Source: Pseudidiomarina sediminum DSM 21906
GTDB lineage: Bacteria; Pseudomonadota; Gammaproteobacteria; Enterobacterales; Alteromonadaceae
Assembly: GCF_000423165.1 (NCBI RefSeq)
Contig: NZ_KE383983.1
Span: forward strand, 1,226,376 to 1,290,375
DNA: 64,000 bases
Reading direction: 5' to 3'
The translations under genes were made by a program, and so were the position numbers. The notes below the pieces were generated by a model. That model ran no database searches. It saw only the letters and a program-made list of their open reading frames with translations, and had not been told where the DNA came from. The stretch's first letter is position 1; each line of letters starts with the position of its first letter. Positions 8,640-18,722 of this stretch are shown here, one piece after another.

Positions 8640-9983
8640 TTAGCCTTGCCAAATCACCAATAAAATTAAAACTGGGCAAATAAATTTCACGTACCAAGGC
8701 CAGATTTTCCAGAACCAGCTCTTAGCGATGTCTGGAGCACCTTCTTGCAAGGCTTTAAGCAGCAGGTGTTGGCGCAAAATCCAGGTAAGCATTACACCGA
8801 AGGTCAAGCCGAGGAGCGGCTGCATATAGACGGTAGTGACGGTGATCACTAAGCCAAACAAGGCATCAAAGTTATAAATAATCAGCCCTGAAATGGCCAT
8901 AATGGTGAGGCCCACCAACCATGCCATTTGTGAGCGTGGCTGGCCACTTTCTTCACGTAACGCGTTCACTGGTGCTTCAAGCATGGAAATTGACGAGGTG
9001 ATTGCCGCAATGACCATGAGCGCGAAGAAGGCAAAAGCGACCCACAAGCCTGCGCTGCCCATCGATTCAAACATGGCTGGTAACACGGCAAACACTAAGG
9101 TATCGGACGAGAGCAGGGCGCCATTCGCGTCGTAAATCACCACGCCAAGTTCCTGGGCGGCGAACATCGCAGGTAAAATTAACAGACCTGCTAAGAAGGC
9201 CACTGAGGTATCGAGTCCGGCAACCCAACCAGCGGTTTTAGGTAAGTGCTCTTTTTTCGACAGGTAAGCGCCGTAGGTCATCATACATGCTGCGCCAATC
9301 GATAGAGAGAAGAAGGCTTGCCCCATAGCCCGAATAATCAGGTTTGGATCGAGCACGCGCTCAAAGTCTGGGGTTAAATACATTTTCAGGCCATCGGTCG
9401 CACCCGGCAACGTCAAAATGTAAATGACCATGGCAATCAACAACACAAACAACAGCGGCATCAGCCGGGTTGACCAGCGCTCAATCCCATCGGTGACACC
9501 ACTACGAACCACGTGAATGGTCAGCAGCATAAACAATGCCATCATGATGAGGTTACGTTCTACGCTAAAGCCCGTAAGCCATTGTGCGGCCTCTGGGTAA
9601 CCTAATAATTCTGCGATAGGTGCAAACATAAAGGCCAAGAGCCAGCCTGAAACGATGGCGTAAAAACTTAAAATAAACGACAACACTATCAGGCCGATAA
9701 TGCCTGTGAGCGCGCCAAAGCCGCGCCAAAAGGGCTTATCGCTTAGTGCGCGTAGTGCTTCGACTGGGTTTTGTTGGCGCATGCGGCCGATGGTTAATTC
9801 GGCGACCAGCATTGGGTAAGCGAGTAAGCCAATCATGACTAAATAAACCAACAAAAACGCGCCACCGCCATTACTAGCGGCTTGGGTAGGAAACCCCCAA
9901 ATGTTGCCGACACCCACGGCTGAACCAGCAGCGGCTAGAATAAAACCGATGCGCGAGGAAAAAGCAGGAGAAGATGAAGCCAT
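8640..9983 (-). CDS. Neurotransmitter:sodium symporter (NSS/LeuT family) transporter
   Basis: This is a Na+-coupled amino-acid or small amine transporter with the LeuT fold and 447 residues. The first membrane segment carries the sodium/substrate signature GSAVGVGNIWGFP, followed by NGGGAFLLVYL. About eleven to twelve hydrophobic segments follow. A longer frame to 10055 runs into ansA; I chose ATG 9983 (MASSSPAF), where the family homology begins. The substrate cannot be told from sequence. Its position downstream of ansA on the same strand (43-base gap) hints at amino-acid uptake feeding catabolism. Confidence 0.88.
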   Translation of the reverse strand: MASSSPAFSSRIGFILAAAGSAVGVGNIWGFPTQAASNGGGAFLLVYLVMIGLLAYPMLVAELTIGRMRQQNPVEALRALSDKPFWRGFGALTGIIGLIVLSFILSFYAIVSGWLLAFMFAPIAELLGYPEAAQWLTGFSVERNLIMMALFMLLTIHVVRSGVTDGIERWSTRLMPLLFVLLIAMVIYILTLPGATDGLKMYLTPDFERVLDPNLIIRAMGQAFFSLSIGAACMMTYGAYLSKKEHLPKTAGWVAGLDTSVAFLAGLLILPAMFAAQELGVVIYDANGALLSSDTLVFAVLPAMFESMGSAGLWVAFAFFALMVIAAITSSISMLEAPVNALREESGQPRSQMAWLVGLTIMAISGLIIYNFDALFGLVITVTTVYMQPLLGLTFGVMLTWILRQHLLLKALQEGAPDIAKSWFWKIWPWYVKFICPVLILLVIWQG

Positions 9984-10026
9984 AATGTTCGTTCTTATCG
10001 TTGTTATGTCGTGACGCGAGGCGTCT

Positions 10027-11043
10027 TTATGGCGAGAGTTCGCCGCGTAAATCAAGCTGCAACTGACGCTCTAACTCTGCTTGTGACAGGTTTTGCGCCA
10101 ATAAATAATGTAATTTCGTTAGAGCTGCTTCAATGGTCATGTCGTAGCCACTGATGACCCCGACTTCAGCCAGTGCGTTGCCGGTGGCATAGCCACCCAT
10201 GTTCACTTTGCCTTTGAAACACTGCGTACAATTTAACACAGTCACGCCAGCGGCAACACCGCGCGCCAAACTGTCAAGCAGTTCGGGGGTTTGCGGCGCA
10301 TTACCGACCCCATAACTTTGCATGATCAGCGCGCGTACGGGTTGTCGTAACAATTGATCAAAAAGTACTGGCGCGATGCCAGGATAAAGGGTGATAACGC
10401 CGATGGCTTGCGGACTGACCCGTGCGACCTGTAAAGGTTCATCACCAAGTGGCTTAACGCTACCGGCTTTCAAACTGATTTGAATGCCAGCTTCGAGCAA
10501 GGGGCGGAAGTTCGGTGAATCAAAGGCATTAAAGCCATTGGCATCAGCTTTGGTGGCACGGTTACCACGGTACAGCTTGTTGTTAAAGAACAATCCCACT
10601 TCATGGATGGGATAGTTCGCCGCAATATAGAGGGCATTTAACAGGTTGGTTTGGCCGTCAGAGCGGAGCTCCGAAAGCGGAATTTGCGAGCCGGTGATAA
10701 TGACCGGTTTGCCCAAATTCTCAAACATAAAGGATAGTGCTGAAGCGGTATACGCCATGGTATCCGTGCCATGCAAGATCACGAAACCGTCATAGGCATC
10801 ATAATGGCGCTGAATATCGTCGGCGATATGTTGCCAATCGTCTGGCGCCATATCTGACGAATCCATCAGTGGTTGGTATTCATGAATGTCAAAATGCGGC
10901 ATTTCACTGCGGAAAAACTCCGGCATTTTATTGACACATTCGGTCAGAAAACCTGGCGCAGGGATGTAACCCTGCGCCGATTTTTGCATGCCTATGGTGC
11001 CGCCAGTATAGGCGACGTAGATACGTTTGCGTGGATCACTCAT
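10027..11043 (-). CDS. ansA: Type I (cytoplasmic) L-asparaginase
   Basis: AnsA hydrolyses asparagine to aspartate and ammonia. There is no signal peptide. Threonine motif 1 is in YTGGTIGM near the N-terminus and motif 2 in HGTDTMAYTA around residue 90. ITGSQIPLSELRSDGQ follows. Starting at ATG 11043 (MSDPRK) gives 338 residues, the length of E. coli AnsA; a TTG two codons upstream is less likely. It follows sppA by 21 bases, the same order as the E. coli sppA-ansA pair. Confidence 0.94.
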   Translation of the reverse strand: MSDPRKRIYVAYTGGTIGMQKSAQGYIPAPGFLTECVNKMPEFFRSEMPHFDIHEYQPLMDSSDMAPDDWQHIADDIQRHYDAYDGFVILHGTDTMAYTASALSFMFENLGKPVIITGSQIPLSELRSDGQTNLLNALYIAANYPIHEVGLFFNNKLYRGNRATKADANGFNAFDSPNFRPLLEAGIQISLKAGSVKPLGDEPLQVARVSPQAIGVITLYPGIAPVLFDQLLRQPVRALIMQSYGVGNAPQTPELLDSLARGVAAGVTVLNCTQCFKGKVNMGGYATGNALAEVGVISGYDMTIEAALTKLHYLLAQNLSQAELERQLQLDLRGELSP

Positions 11044-11064
11044 GCCCAAACCTATGGTTATGCT

Positions 11065-12921
11065 TTAGGGTTGTGGGCAAAGTTCACACAATAGGTAAAG
11101 TCCTTGTGGGTCATTGAACTGTGACAACATTTCAACTTCGCTCCACACGCCCATCAATTGTTGTTTCACCGGGTCGATGGTACGTGTAGTCGTCGGCGCA
11201 GGCAAGTAAACTTCTGCTTGACCGAAGAATTCAGCAAGGAACTGTTCACGCGCGTTAAGCTCTGGTGTCACCGTAACGACAGCGTAGTCATCAACACCCG
11301 CAAGGGTTGCTGCTGCTGCGATCGCCTGTTCTAAATCACCAAGTTCATCAACGAGGCCAAGTTCTTGCGCTTTTGCACCGGTCCACACACGGCCTTGGGC
11401 AACGGCATGAACTTCGTCGTAGCTCATGTCCCGGTTCTCTGCGACCATAGCAACGAAGTCACGGTAAAACTTCTCGGTGGTCTTCTGCAGGACAAACTTC
11501 GCTTCGTCAGGTAACGGGCGCGTCATGTCCAAGATCGGCATTTCAGTGGTGTGATAACCATCGCTGTAAATACCAACATGGGCGAGGGCGTCTTCAATGG
11601 TAAAGAACAAACCAAACACCCCAATCGAGCCGGTAATCGTCGTTGGCGTGGCCCAGATTTGATCGGCACTGGCGGCAATCCAATAACCACCAGATGCAGC
11701 GACCGAAGACATTGAGGCAATCACTGGAATGCCAGCAGCTTGCAGCTCGAGCACTTCCTGGCGGATCACTTCTGAAGCAAAGCCGCTACCACCTGGGCTA
11801 TCAATGCGCAGTACCACAGCTTTAGTGTTTTCGTCTAAACGGGCGCGACGGAGCAATTCAGCAGTGCTGTCACCACCGATCATGCCTTGTTTCTGATAGC
11901 CATCGACAATCATGCCACGGGCAACCACAATGGCAATTTGCGCTTCTGGCTCTGCGTGTTGCTCGCGGTCAAAGTGCAAGTCAGGCGCTTTAAGATAGGC
12001 ATGATGTCCAATTGAGCGCCAGCTGCGCTCATCATCATCAAGGCCAGTGAGATTGATCATCTGGGTGCGAAACGCTTCGCGCGTCATTAACTCATCGACC
12101 AAGCCTGTATTTAACGCCATTTGCGCTAGATCGTCGTTGCTTTCTGCCAATAAGGCTTCAAAGTCGCTGATGCTGCCACTCAGGACGCCGGGAGCAATGC
12201 TACGTTGGCTACTTAAGGTAGTGAGATAATCTTGCCAGAGCGCATCATAAAGCTCTTGGCCAGCTTCACGTGCCTCAGTGGACATGTCGTTGCGGGTATA
12301 AGGTTCAACTGCTGATTTGTACGCACCGACTTTAAACACATGGGTACTCACTTTCAGTTTTTCGAGCAAATCTTTGAAGTACAGACGATAGCCACCCATA
12401 CCTTCAAACATCATGCCACCCAATGGGTTTAAATAAATCGCATCGCCGTACGCAGCAATGAAGTATTGGGCTTGCGAGAAATAATCACCATAGCTGTAGA
12501 CCGGCTTGCCCGTCTCGCGGAATGCCAGTAGCGCTTCACCGACGCGTTGCATCTTATTCATGCCACCGCCAGCAAAGCCAGACAAATCAAGGTAGATTGC
12601 GCTAATGCGGTCATCGTTTGCCGCTTTTTCAATGCTCTCGATAACCTCGCTAAGCAAGGTCTCTGGCGCAACGCTTGAAGAGCCAAAGGCATCATTGATA
12701 AAGCGATCCATAGGATCGACCCAAGTCTCTTCTTCAACCAGAGTTCCGTCGAGCTGCACCACGAGTGCCGCATTTTCAGGAACGACGATGATCTCTTCAT
12801 CTGCGGCCATGAGGGCGATGAAGACGATCAGTAAAAAGAAGAAAATAATATTCAGAATAAGCTTTCGTATGCCGTTGATAAGCCCGAATAACTTTTTGAA
12901 TACGTTCGCGATTCCACTCAT
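11065..12921 (-). CDS. sppA: Signal peptide peptidase SppA (67 kDa type)
   Basis: SppA is a membrane-anchored serine protease that degrades cleaved signal peptides in the envelope. The 618-residue protein has one N-terminal membrane segment (about 20-40) and two tandem S49 domains. The Ser-Lys dyad is readable: Lys202 in VGAYKSAVEP of the first domain and Ser410 in AASGGYW of the second. The length corresponds to the E. coli double-domain form. It heads a leftward group with ansA and the NSS transporter. Confidence 0.95.
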   Translation of the reverse strand: MSGIANVFKKLFGLINGIRKLILNIIFFFLLIVFIALMAADEEIIVVPENAALVVQLDGTLVEEETWVDPMDRFINDAFGSSSVAPETLLSEVIESIEKAANDDRISAIYLDLSGFAGGGMNKMQRVGEALLAFRETGKPVYSYGDYFSQAQYFIAAYGDAIYLNPLGGMMFEGMGGYRLYFKDLLEKLKVSTHVFKVGAYKSAVEPYTRNDMSTEAREAGQELYDALWQDYLTTLSSQRSIAPGVLSGSISDFEALLAESNDDLAQMALNTGLVDELMTREAFRTQMINLTGLDDDERSWRSIGHHAYLKAPDLHFDREQHAEPEAQIAIVVARGMIVDGYQKQGMIGGDSTAELLRRARLDENTKAVVLRIDSPGGSGFASEVIRQEVLELQAAGIPVIASMSSVAASGGYWIAASADQIWATPTTITGSIGVFGLFFTIEDALAHVGIYSDGYHTTEMPILDMTRPLPDEAKFVLQKTTEKFYRDFVAMVAENRDMSYDEVHAVAQGRVWTGAKAQELGLVDELGDLEQAIAAAATLAGVDDYAVVTVTPELNAREQFLAEFFGQAEVYLPAPTTTRTIDPVKQQLMGVWSEVEMLSQFNDPQGLYLLCELCPQP

Positions 12922-13031
12922 GTGATCAGCGTCCTTGATTAGTTTTGTCTAAAGTTAATGATGAAGAATACTCAACATTCATGGAATAAACCAGAGCGAC
13001 AATGTAACAGAGCATGATCCTTTGATAAGCT

Positions 13032-13037
13032 TATAAT
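13032..13037 (+). promoter_or_regulatory. Consensus -10 element upstream of nitroreductase gene
   Basis: A perfect TATAAT lies 32 bases upstream of the nitroreductase ATG. No convincing -35 box is found at 16-18 bases, so activity is uncertain. Confidence 0.35.
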
Positions 13038-13069
13038 TCTCTTCGTCTAACCTGATGTTAAGGAAAGCT

Positions 13070-13618
13070 ATGGACGCCATTCAATTGTTAACCACGCGCT
13101 CGTCAATGCCGCGCTTGGTGGAGCCCGGCCCAACTGCGCCGCAATTTGAGCTCATGCAACGTGCCGCAGGGCGCGCGCCTGATCATGCGGCGTTAATGCC
13201 GTATCGGTTTGTGGTCTATCAAGGGGACGCCCGTGCACGCCTTGGTGAGCTCTTTTATCAGGCTGCGGTAAACGCAGGAAAAACCGATGAGCAGTGTCTG
13301 CAAGCGCGGCAATTACCGCTGCGGGCGCCGATGGTGATCGCCTGCTTGATGCAGTATACCCCGCATGACAAAGTGCCGCGTGACGAGCAGTTTGCAACCA
13401 CAGCATGTGCGACTTTGTTGATGCAGCAAGCAGCGTTCGCACAAGGCTTAGGTGCGATTTGGCGGACCGGTTGGTTTGCTGAGGATGCGCGGGTTCTAGC
13501 TGGTTTAGGTGGGGCAGAAATGGATGCAGTGGTCGGTTTCTTGTATGTCGGCACGCCTGCGGTACCGACACCAATTAAACCGGAAAAAGCCATTGCCGAA
13601 AAATTCAGCAACGGCTAA
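13070..13618 (+). CDS. ydjA: YdjA-type NAD(P)H nitroreductase
   Basis: This is a minimal FMN-dependent nitroreductase of the YdjA subgroup; the physiological substrate is unknown. The sequence runs parallel to E. coli YdjA: MDAIQLLTTRSS at the N-terminus, RAPDHAALMPYRF, KVPRDEQF, and GLGAIWRTGWF followed by VVGFLYVGTP. ATG 13070 is preceded by TAAGGA at proper spacing; the upstream in-frame ATG 13055 has no ribosome site. The product has 182 residues. It stands alone between divergent sppA and convergent asnS. Confidence 0.9.
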   Translation: MDAIQLLTTRSSMPRLVEPGPTAPQFELMQRAAGRAPDHAALMPYRFVVYQGDARARLGELFYQAAVNAGKTDEQCLQARQLPLRAPMVIACLMQYTPHDKVPRDEQFATTACATLLMQQAAFAQGLGAIWRTGWFAEDARVLAGLGGAEMDAVVGFLYVGTPAVPTPIKPEKAIAEKFSNG

Positions 13619-13627
13619 AGTCGGCGC

Positions 13628-15028
13628 TTAAAACTCGAGTGTTTTAGGTGCACGCGGGAACGGGATGACATCACGGATATTGGTCATCCCGGTCACGTAG
13701 GTGACCAGACGTTCAAAGCCTAGTCCGAAACCAGCATGCGGTACGGTACCGTAACGACGTAAGTCGCGGTACCAGCCATAGTGATCCACCGGAAGTCCCA
13801 TTTCTGCCATACGACTATCGAGGATATCTAAGCGTTCTTCACGGGCACTACCACCGATGATTTCACCGATACCAGGCGCAAGTACATCCATTGCCGCGAC
13901 AGTTTTGCCATCGTCGTTTTGACGCATGTAGAAGGCTTTAATGTCTTTCGGGTAGTTCTTCATGACAATTGGTGCGCCGACATGCTCTTCAGCAAGGTAA
14001 CGCTCGTGCTCTGACTGTAAGTCGGTACCCCACTCAACAGGGTATTCAAATTTCTTGCCACAGTTTTGCAGGATCTCGATAGCTTCGCTGTAATCCATAT
14101 GCACGAAGTCGTTACTTACCACTTGTTGGAGGCGGTCGAGTACATTCTTGTCGATGCGTTGCTGGAAGAACGCCATATCATCTGCGCGTTCCTCAAGTAC
14201 CGCATTGATACAATATTTCAGCATGTCTTCGGCCAAATCTGCGATGGTTTCCAAATCCGCAAACGCCACTTCAGGCTCAACCATCCAGAATTCCGCTAAA
14301 TGGCGGCTGGTGTTTGAGTTTTCAGCACGGAAGGTTGGGCCAAAGGTATAGATTTTAGATAAGGCACAGGCGTAGGTCTCGCCGTTGAGCTGACCGGAAA
14401 CCGTAAGGAATGATTCCTTGCCAAAGAAGTCTTTGCTAAAGTCGACGTCGCCTTGCTCGGTATGTGGCAAGTTCATTAAGTCCAAGGTTGAGACACGGAA
14501 CATTTCACCGGCACCTTCTGCATCAGAGGCGGTGATAATAGGTGTCGCTACCCACATGTAACCACGCTCGTGGAAAAAGCGGTGAATGGCTTGGGCAAGG
14601 CAGTTGCGCACGCGCATCACAGCACCGGTAACGTTGGTGCGAGGGCGCAGATGCGCGTATTCACGTAAATACTCCATCGAATGTGGCTTGGGCGACATGG
14701 GATAGGTATCTGGGTCTTCAACGAAACCGTAGACGTCGACCTTGGTCGCTTGTAATTCGAACGCTTGGCCTTTACCTGCGGATTGCGCAACAGTACCGGT
14801 AATGGCAACGCTTGCGCCTGTGGTCAGCTTAAGAACTTCGCTAGTGTAATTATCGAGCTCATTAGGCACCACGGCTTGAATTGCATCAAAGCATGAACCG
14901 TCATGAATATTGATGAACGAAATACCCGCCTTTGAGTCTCGGCGCGTGCGCACCCACCCGCGGACTGTGGCTTGCTCACCAACAGCGATTTTACCCGCTA
15001 AAACATCGACAACTGTTGCGAAGGACAT
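13628..15028 (-). CDS. asnS: Asparaginyl-tRNA synthetase
   Basis: AsnS charges tRNA-Asn; it is a class IIb synthetase of 466 residues. The N-terminal OB-fold anticodon domain ([24 protein letters not shown]) is followed by the class II core: [21 protein letters not shown] as motif 2, and [27 protein letters not shown] as motif 3. It converges with ydjA at a nine-base distance with no visible terminator between them. Confidence 0.97.
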   Translation of the reverse strand: MSFATVVDVLAGKIAVGEQATVRGWVRTRRDSKAGISFINIHDGSCFDAIQAVVPNELDNYTSEVLKLTTGASVAITGTVAQSAGKGQAFELQATKVDVYGFVEDPDTYPMSPKPHSMEYLREYAHLRPRTNVTGAVMRVRNCLAQAIHRFFHERGYMWVATPIITASDAEGAGEMFRVSTLDLMNLPHTEQGDVDFSKDFFGKESFLTVSGQLNGETYACALSKIYTFGPTFRAENSNTSRHLAEFWMVEPEVAFADLETIADLAEDMLKYCINAVLEERADDMAFFQQRIDKNVLDRLQQVVSNDFVHMDYSEAIEILQNCGKKFEYPVEWGTDLQSEHERYLAEEHVGAPIVMKNYPKDIKAFYMRQNDDGKTVAAMDVLAPGIGEIIGGSAREERLDILDSRMAEMGLPVDHYGWYRDLRRYGTVPHAGFGLGFERLVTYVTGMTNIRDVIPFPRAPKTLEF

Positions 15029-15072
15029 ACGTCTTAAAACTCCGTGTAAAAACCAATCAAAAAAGAGCGTCT

Positions 15073-15100
15073 ATGTTACCTTGCTTTGCTCAAGACTCAA
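15073..15100 (-). promoter_or_regulatory. Probable asnS promoter
   Basis: On the minus strand TTGAGT and TAACAT are 16 bases apart, each matching four of six consensus positions. They lie 45 bases upstream of the asnS ATG, between asnS and the end of bioA. Confidence 0.4.
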
Positions 15101-15107
15101 GCGAAAA

Positions 15108-16388
15108 TCACTGCTGCCGTGCCAGATTGGCGATCGCTGCGGTCAATTTACTCAGTTGGGCAGAGCTGATCACGTAGGGAGGCATTAAATACACCAACTT
15201 TCCGAACGGACGAATCCAAACGCCAGCCTCTACAAAGGCGCGCTGTGCTTGCGCTACATCAACGGGCGCATGCATCTCGACCACACCAATAGCACCAAAA
15301 CAACGGACGTCGGCAACGCTTGGCAACGCGGCGAGCGGACGCAGTTCATGTTCCAGTTGCTGGGCAATCGCAGCGACTTGGGTTTGCCAATGGCCCTGCT
15401 CAAGCAACGCAATACTGGCATTGGCGACGGCACAGGCTAGCGGATTCCCCATGAAGGTTGGGCCGTGCATAAAGGTACCGCCCGCAGGCCCTTGGCTAAT
15501 TGTGTGGGCAACCTCAGTGGTCGCCAGAACCGCCGCTTGGGTCATGTAGCCGCCGGTGAGAGCTTTGCCAAGACACATGATATCTGGCGTGACCTCGGCG
15601 TGATCACAAGCGAACCAGCGGCCGGTGCGGCCAAAGCCGGTCGCAATTTCATCGGCAATCAACAGCACGTCGTACTGTCGGCAGAGGGCGGCGGCCTGCT
15701 TAAGGTACTGTGGATGATAAAAACGCATTCCACCAGCGCCCTGGACGATTGGCTCAAGGATAAGCCCGGCGAGCTCATGATGATGCTTCTCCAAGAGCCG
15801 TTGTAAGGGGGCTAGGGCGTCGTCATGCCAATGATCCGTCGGCGTGAGGTCGGGGATTGGCGCGAATAGTTGCTCACGTAAGCTACCACGAAATAAATTG
15901 TGCATGCCGTTAACCGGATCACAGACTGACATTGCGGCAAAGGTATCGCCGTGATAACCGCCGTGAACGGTTGCCATGCGATTTTTTTGCGGTTGGGCGC
16001 GCGCAAACCAATACTGCACGGCCATCTTAATTGCGACTTCAACTGCAACTGAGCCGGAGTCACATAAAAACACGTGTTGTAGCGCAGCAGGGCTGAGCTG
16101 TACCAGCCGACGACAAAGATCGACCGCCGGCTGATGGGTCAAACCGCCAAACATGACATGACTCATGGCTTGCGTTTGTTCAGCAATGGCTTGATTCAGC
16201 GCTGGGTGGTTGTAACCATGTACCGCGGCCCACCAAGAGGCCATACCATCGACCAGCCGAGTGCCATCGGTGAGGATAATTTCACAGCCTTCAGCTGCGG
16301 CGACAGGATACACCGGCAAGGGCTGCTGCAATGATGTGTAAGGGTGCCAAATATGGTGTTGGTCAAAGGCAAGATCGTTCGGCTGCAT
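15108..16388 (-). CDS. bioA: Adenosylmethionine-8-amino-7-oxononanoate transaminase
   Basis: BioA makes 7,8-diaminopelargonate (DAPA) from KAPA, using S-adenosylmethionine as amino donor. It is a class III PLP aminotransferase of 426 residues. The PLP lysine is Lys275 in [17 protein letters not shown] near the N-terminus and [13 protein letters not shown] for cofactor phosphate binding are also visible. It is transcribed divergently from bioBFCD across a 109-base regulatory gap, as in E. coli. Confidence 0.96.
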   Translation of the reverse strand: MQPNDLAFDQHHIWHPYTSLQQPLPVYPVAAAEGCEIILTDGTRLVDGMASWWAAVHGYNHPALNQAIAEQTQAMSHVMFGGLTHQPAVDLCRRLVQLSPAALQHVFLCDSGSVAVEVAIKMAVQYWFARAQPQKNRMATVHGGYHGDTFAAMSVCDPVNGMHNLFRGSLREQLFAPIPDLTPTDHWHDDALAPLQRLLEKHHHELAGLILEPIVQGAGGMRFYHPQYLKQAAALCRQYDVLLIADEIATGFGRTGRWFACDHAEVTPDIMCLGKALTGGYMTQAAVLATTEVAHTISQGPAGGTFMHGPTFMGNPLACAVANASIALLEQGHWQTQVAAIAQQLEHELRPLAALPSVADVRCFGAIGVVEMHAPVDVAQAQRAFVEAGVWIRPFGKLVYLMPPYVISSAQLSKLTAAIANLARQQ

Positions 16389-16402
16389 AAAATATAATCA
16401 AC

Positions 16403-16433
16403 TGTAAGGTTTTGTCTGTTTCAAAAGTTGACA
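16403..16433. promoter_or_regulatory. Candidate BirA (biotin repressor) operator
   Basis: Half-sites TGTAAGGT (16403-16410) and AGTTGACA (16426-16433) are separated by exactly 15 bases. The proteobacterial BirA site is TGTAAACC-N15-GGTTTACA. The left half matches five of eight positions and the right six of eight. The right half contains the bioB -35 box, as expected for a repressor site. It is degenerate, so the call rests on spacing and position. Confidence 0.45.
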
Positions 16434-16455
16434 GTGTAACGGATCAAGGTATCCT
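16428..16455 (+). promoter_or_regulatory. bioBFCD promoter
   Basis: A perfect -35 TTGACA (16428-16433) is 16 bases from TATCCT (16450-16455; four of six matches). The expected transcript starts about 36 bases before the bioB ATG. The -35 box is part of the BirA-like half-site. Confidence 0.6.
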
Positions 16456-16497
16456 CTTCGAGCATAATTCATTCACTGTTTCACTAATGACGCTCGT

Positions 16498-17541
16498 ATG
16501 ACCACAACTACTCTCCGCCATGATTGGCAACGTGAAGAAATTGAAGCGCTGTTCGCGCTGCCGTTTAACGATTTACTGTTTCAAGCGCAGACCATTCATC
16601 GCCAGCACTTTGACCCGAACAAGGTCCAAGTCAGCACTTTACTGTCGATTAAGACCGGTGCTTGCCCTGAAGACTGCAAATATTGTCCGCAAAGTGCGCA
16701 TTATCGTACGGATGTTGATCGTGAGCGACTGCTGGCCGTTGAGAAAGTCTTAGAAGAAGCGGAAGCGGCCAAACAGCAGGGGGCCAGTCGGTTTTGTATG
16801 GGCGCCGCGTGGCGTAACCCAAAAGATCGCGATATGCCCTATGTGATTGCGATGATTGAAGGCGTGAAAAAACTTGGTCTAGAAACCTGCATGACGCTTG
16901 GCATGTTAAGTGCTGAGCAAGCGCAAGTGCTCAAACAAGCGGGGCTTGATTACTACAATCATAACCTTGATACCTCGCCGGAGTTCTATGGTGAGATCAT
17001 CAGTACCCGTACCTATCATGACCGTTTGCAAACCTTAAGCAATGTGCGTGATGCCGGCATGAAGGTTTGCGCCGGGGGCATCGTTGGGATGGGCGAGAGT
17101 CGCCGTGATCGTGCGGGTCTCTTGCAGCAACTCGCGAATTTGCCGAAGCATCCAGAAAGTGTACCGGTCAACATGCTGGTGAAAGTGAAGGGCACACCTT
17201 TTGCTGAACTTGATGATCTCGACCCTTTCGAGTTTGTCCGTAGTATCGCCGTTGCGCGTATTCTCATGCCGCAATCTTTTGTGCGTCTGAGCGCGGGGCG
17301 CGAAACCATGAACGACGAATTACAAGCACTCTGCTTTATGGCGGGAGCGAATTCAATCTTCTACGGTGAGCGACTATTGACCACGCCAAACCCTGAGGCC
17401 AACAAAGATCAGCTGTTATTTGAGCGCTTAGGCATCGCGCCATTGCAGCAAGATGGCTACAGTGATGAGGTGCATGAAGCGGTGATTGAAGATGCGCTTT
17501 ATGAGCAAGAGCACCCCGTGCGTTACTACGAAGCGAACTAG
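16498..17541 (+). CDS. bioB: Biotin synthase
   Basis: BioB is the radical-SAM enzyme that inserts sulfur into dethiobiotin. The cluster-binding cysteines are Cys56, Cys60 and Cys63 in [14 protein letters not shown], followed by the TIM-barrel core ([34 protein letters not shown]). The length of 347 residues is normal. It is the first gene of bioBFCD, with bioF 11 bases downstream. Confidence 0.97.
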   Translation: MTTTTLRHDWQREEIEALFALPFNDLLFQAQTIHRQHFDPNKVQVSTLLSIKTGACPEDCKYCPQSAHYRTDVDRERLLAVEKVLEEAEAAKQQGASRFCMGAAWRNPKDRDMPYVIAMIEGVKKLGLETCMTLGMLSAEQAQVLKQAGLDYYNHNLDTSPEFYGEIISTRTYHDRLQTLSNVRDAGMKVCAGGIVGMGESRRDRAGLLQQLANLPKHPESVPVNMLVKVKGTPFAELDDLDPFEFVRSIAVARILMPQSFVRLSAGRETMNDELQALCFMAGANSIFYGERLLTTPNPEANKDQLLFERLGIAPLQQDGYSDEVHEAVIEDALYEQEHPVRYYEAN

Positions 17542-17552
17542 GAACGAAGCGT

Positions 17553-18722
17553 GTGACCCATCCAGCGGTTGAACAGGTAATGGCTGAGGCGCTTGCACTC
17601 CGCGAACAGCAGCAGCGCCAACGTAGTTTACAAGTCTTGCAGCCGGTCTCGGCACGTGAAGTACATGACGGTACGCGGCACTACCTTAATTTTTCGAGCA
17701 ATGACTACCTTGGCTTGAGTCATCACGCGCAGGTACTTGGCGCATTTCAACAGGCGCGCCTAACCGGCAGTCGCGGTTCGCCGTTAGTCACCGGGTACAC
17801 CGACGCGCATCACTACTTAGCGGCACAGTTAGCAGAATTGCTTGGCCGCGAGAAAGTTGTGTTGTTTAGTTCAGCGTTTGCGGCAAATCACGGTGTGCTT
17901 GCCACTGTTGGGAAATTTTATCGGCAATTGTGGCTGGATCGATTAGCCCATGCCTCACTATTACAAGGCGCCCAGCAACGGAATATTCGCTGGCGGCGTT
18001 TTGCCCATCAAAAGTTCCATCTTTGTGCCGATGCGATTACGCAAACCGAGGCGCCGCAGTTACTGGTGACCGAATCGGTGTTTAGTATGGATGGGGACGC
18101 GCTTGACACCAATGGCTTGCAGCACATGCTCGACCAACACCCTCAGCTGGATGCAATGATCGATGATGCGCATGGCTTTGGGGTTATGGGGGCGCATGGC
18201 TTGAGTATTGCCGAGCAGTTTGAACAACGTGACGTCGGCATACTGAGTTTAGCCTTTGGCAAAGCTTGTGGGGTTGCTGGCGGTGCCATTGCGACCGATG
18301 CCAACCTTGCTGAGTTTCTGATCAACTTTTGTCCTGAGTATATTTATTCGACCGCCATGCCACCGGCACAAGCCGCGGCAATTAGCGCGGCAGTCAAGGT
18401 TATCGTCAGTGCTGAAGGACACCAGTTACGCCAGCGCTTATCGGAAAACGTGGCGTTATTTCGCAGTCTGTGTCGACAACTGGGGTTACCCGTACGCGGT
18501 GGCGAGCAGGCCATTCAAACCTTGATTGTTGGTGAGGACGCTCACGCCCTGCAGTTGAGTGACGAATTGCGCCAGCAAGGTTGCTGGTGTAGCGCGATTC
18601 GTCCACCGACGGTGCCGGATGGCATGGCGCGGCTGAGAATCACCTTGACTGCCATGCATCAACGGCAAGACATTGCTGCTTTGGTGAATGCTTTAGCGCG
18701 TGCCTGGCAGGAGAGCCTATGA
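17553..18722 (+). CDS. bioF: 8-amino-7-oxononanoate synthase
   Basis: BioF condenses pimeloyl-ACP with alanine to form KAPA. It is an alpha-oxoamine synthase with 389 residues. The N-terminal substrate region NFSSNDYLGLS, DDAHGFGVMG for the cofactor aspartate and histidine, and Lys237 in LAFGKACGVAGG are visible. It starts at GTG 17553 behind AGGAA. Its stop overlaps the bioC ATG by four bases. Confidence 0.95.
   Translation: MTHPAVEQVMAEALALREQQQRQRSLQVLQPVSAREVHDGTRHYLNFSSNDYLGLSHHAQVLGAFQQARLTGSRGSPLVTGYTDAHHYLAAQLAELLGREKVVLFSSAFAANHGVLATVGKFYRQLWLDRLAHASLLQGAQQRNIRWRRFAHQKFHLCADAITQTEAPQLLVTESVFSMDGDALDTNGLQHMLDQHPQLDAMIDDAHGFGVMGAHGLSIAEQFEQRDVGILSLAFGKACGVAGGAIATDANLAEFLINFCPEYIYSTAMPPAQAAAISAAVKVIVSAEGHQLRQRLSENVALFRSLCRQLGLPVRGGEQAIQTLIVGEDAHALQLSDELRQQGCWCSAIRPPTVPDGMARLRITLTAMHQRQDIAALVNALARAWQESL

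Noticed and set aside
9984-10055. Longer N-terminus for the NSS symporter
   Set aside because: The extra frame overlaps ansA and has no family similarity; ATG 9983 begins the conserved region.
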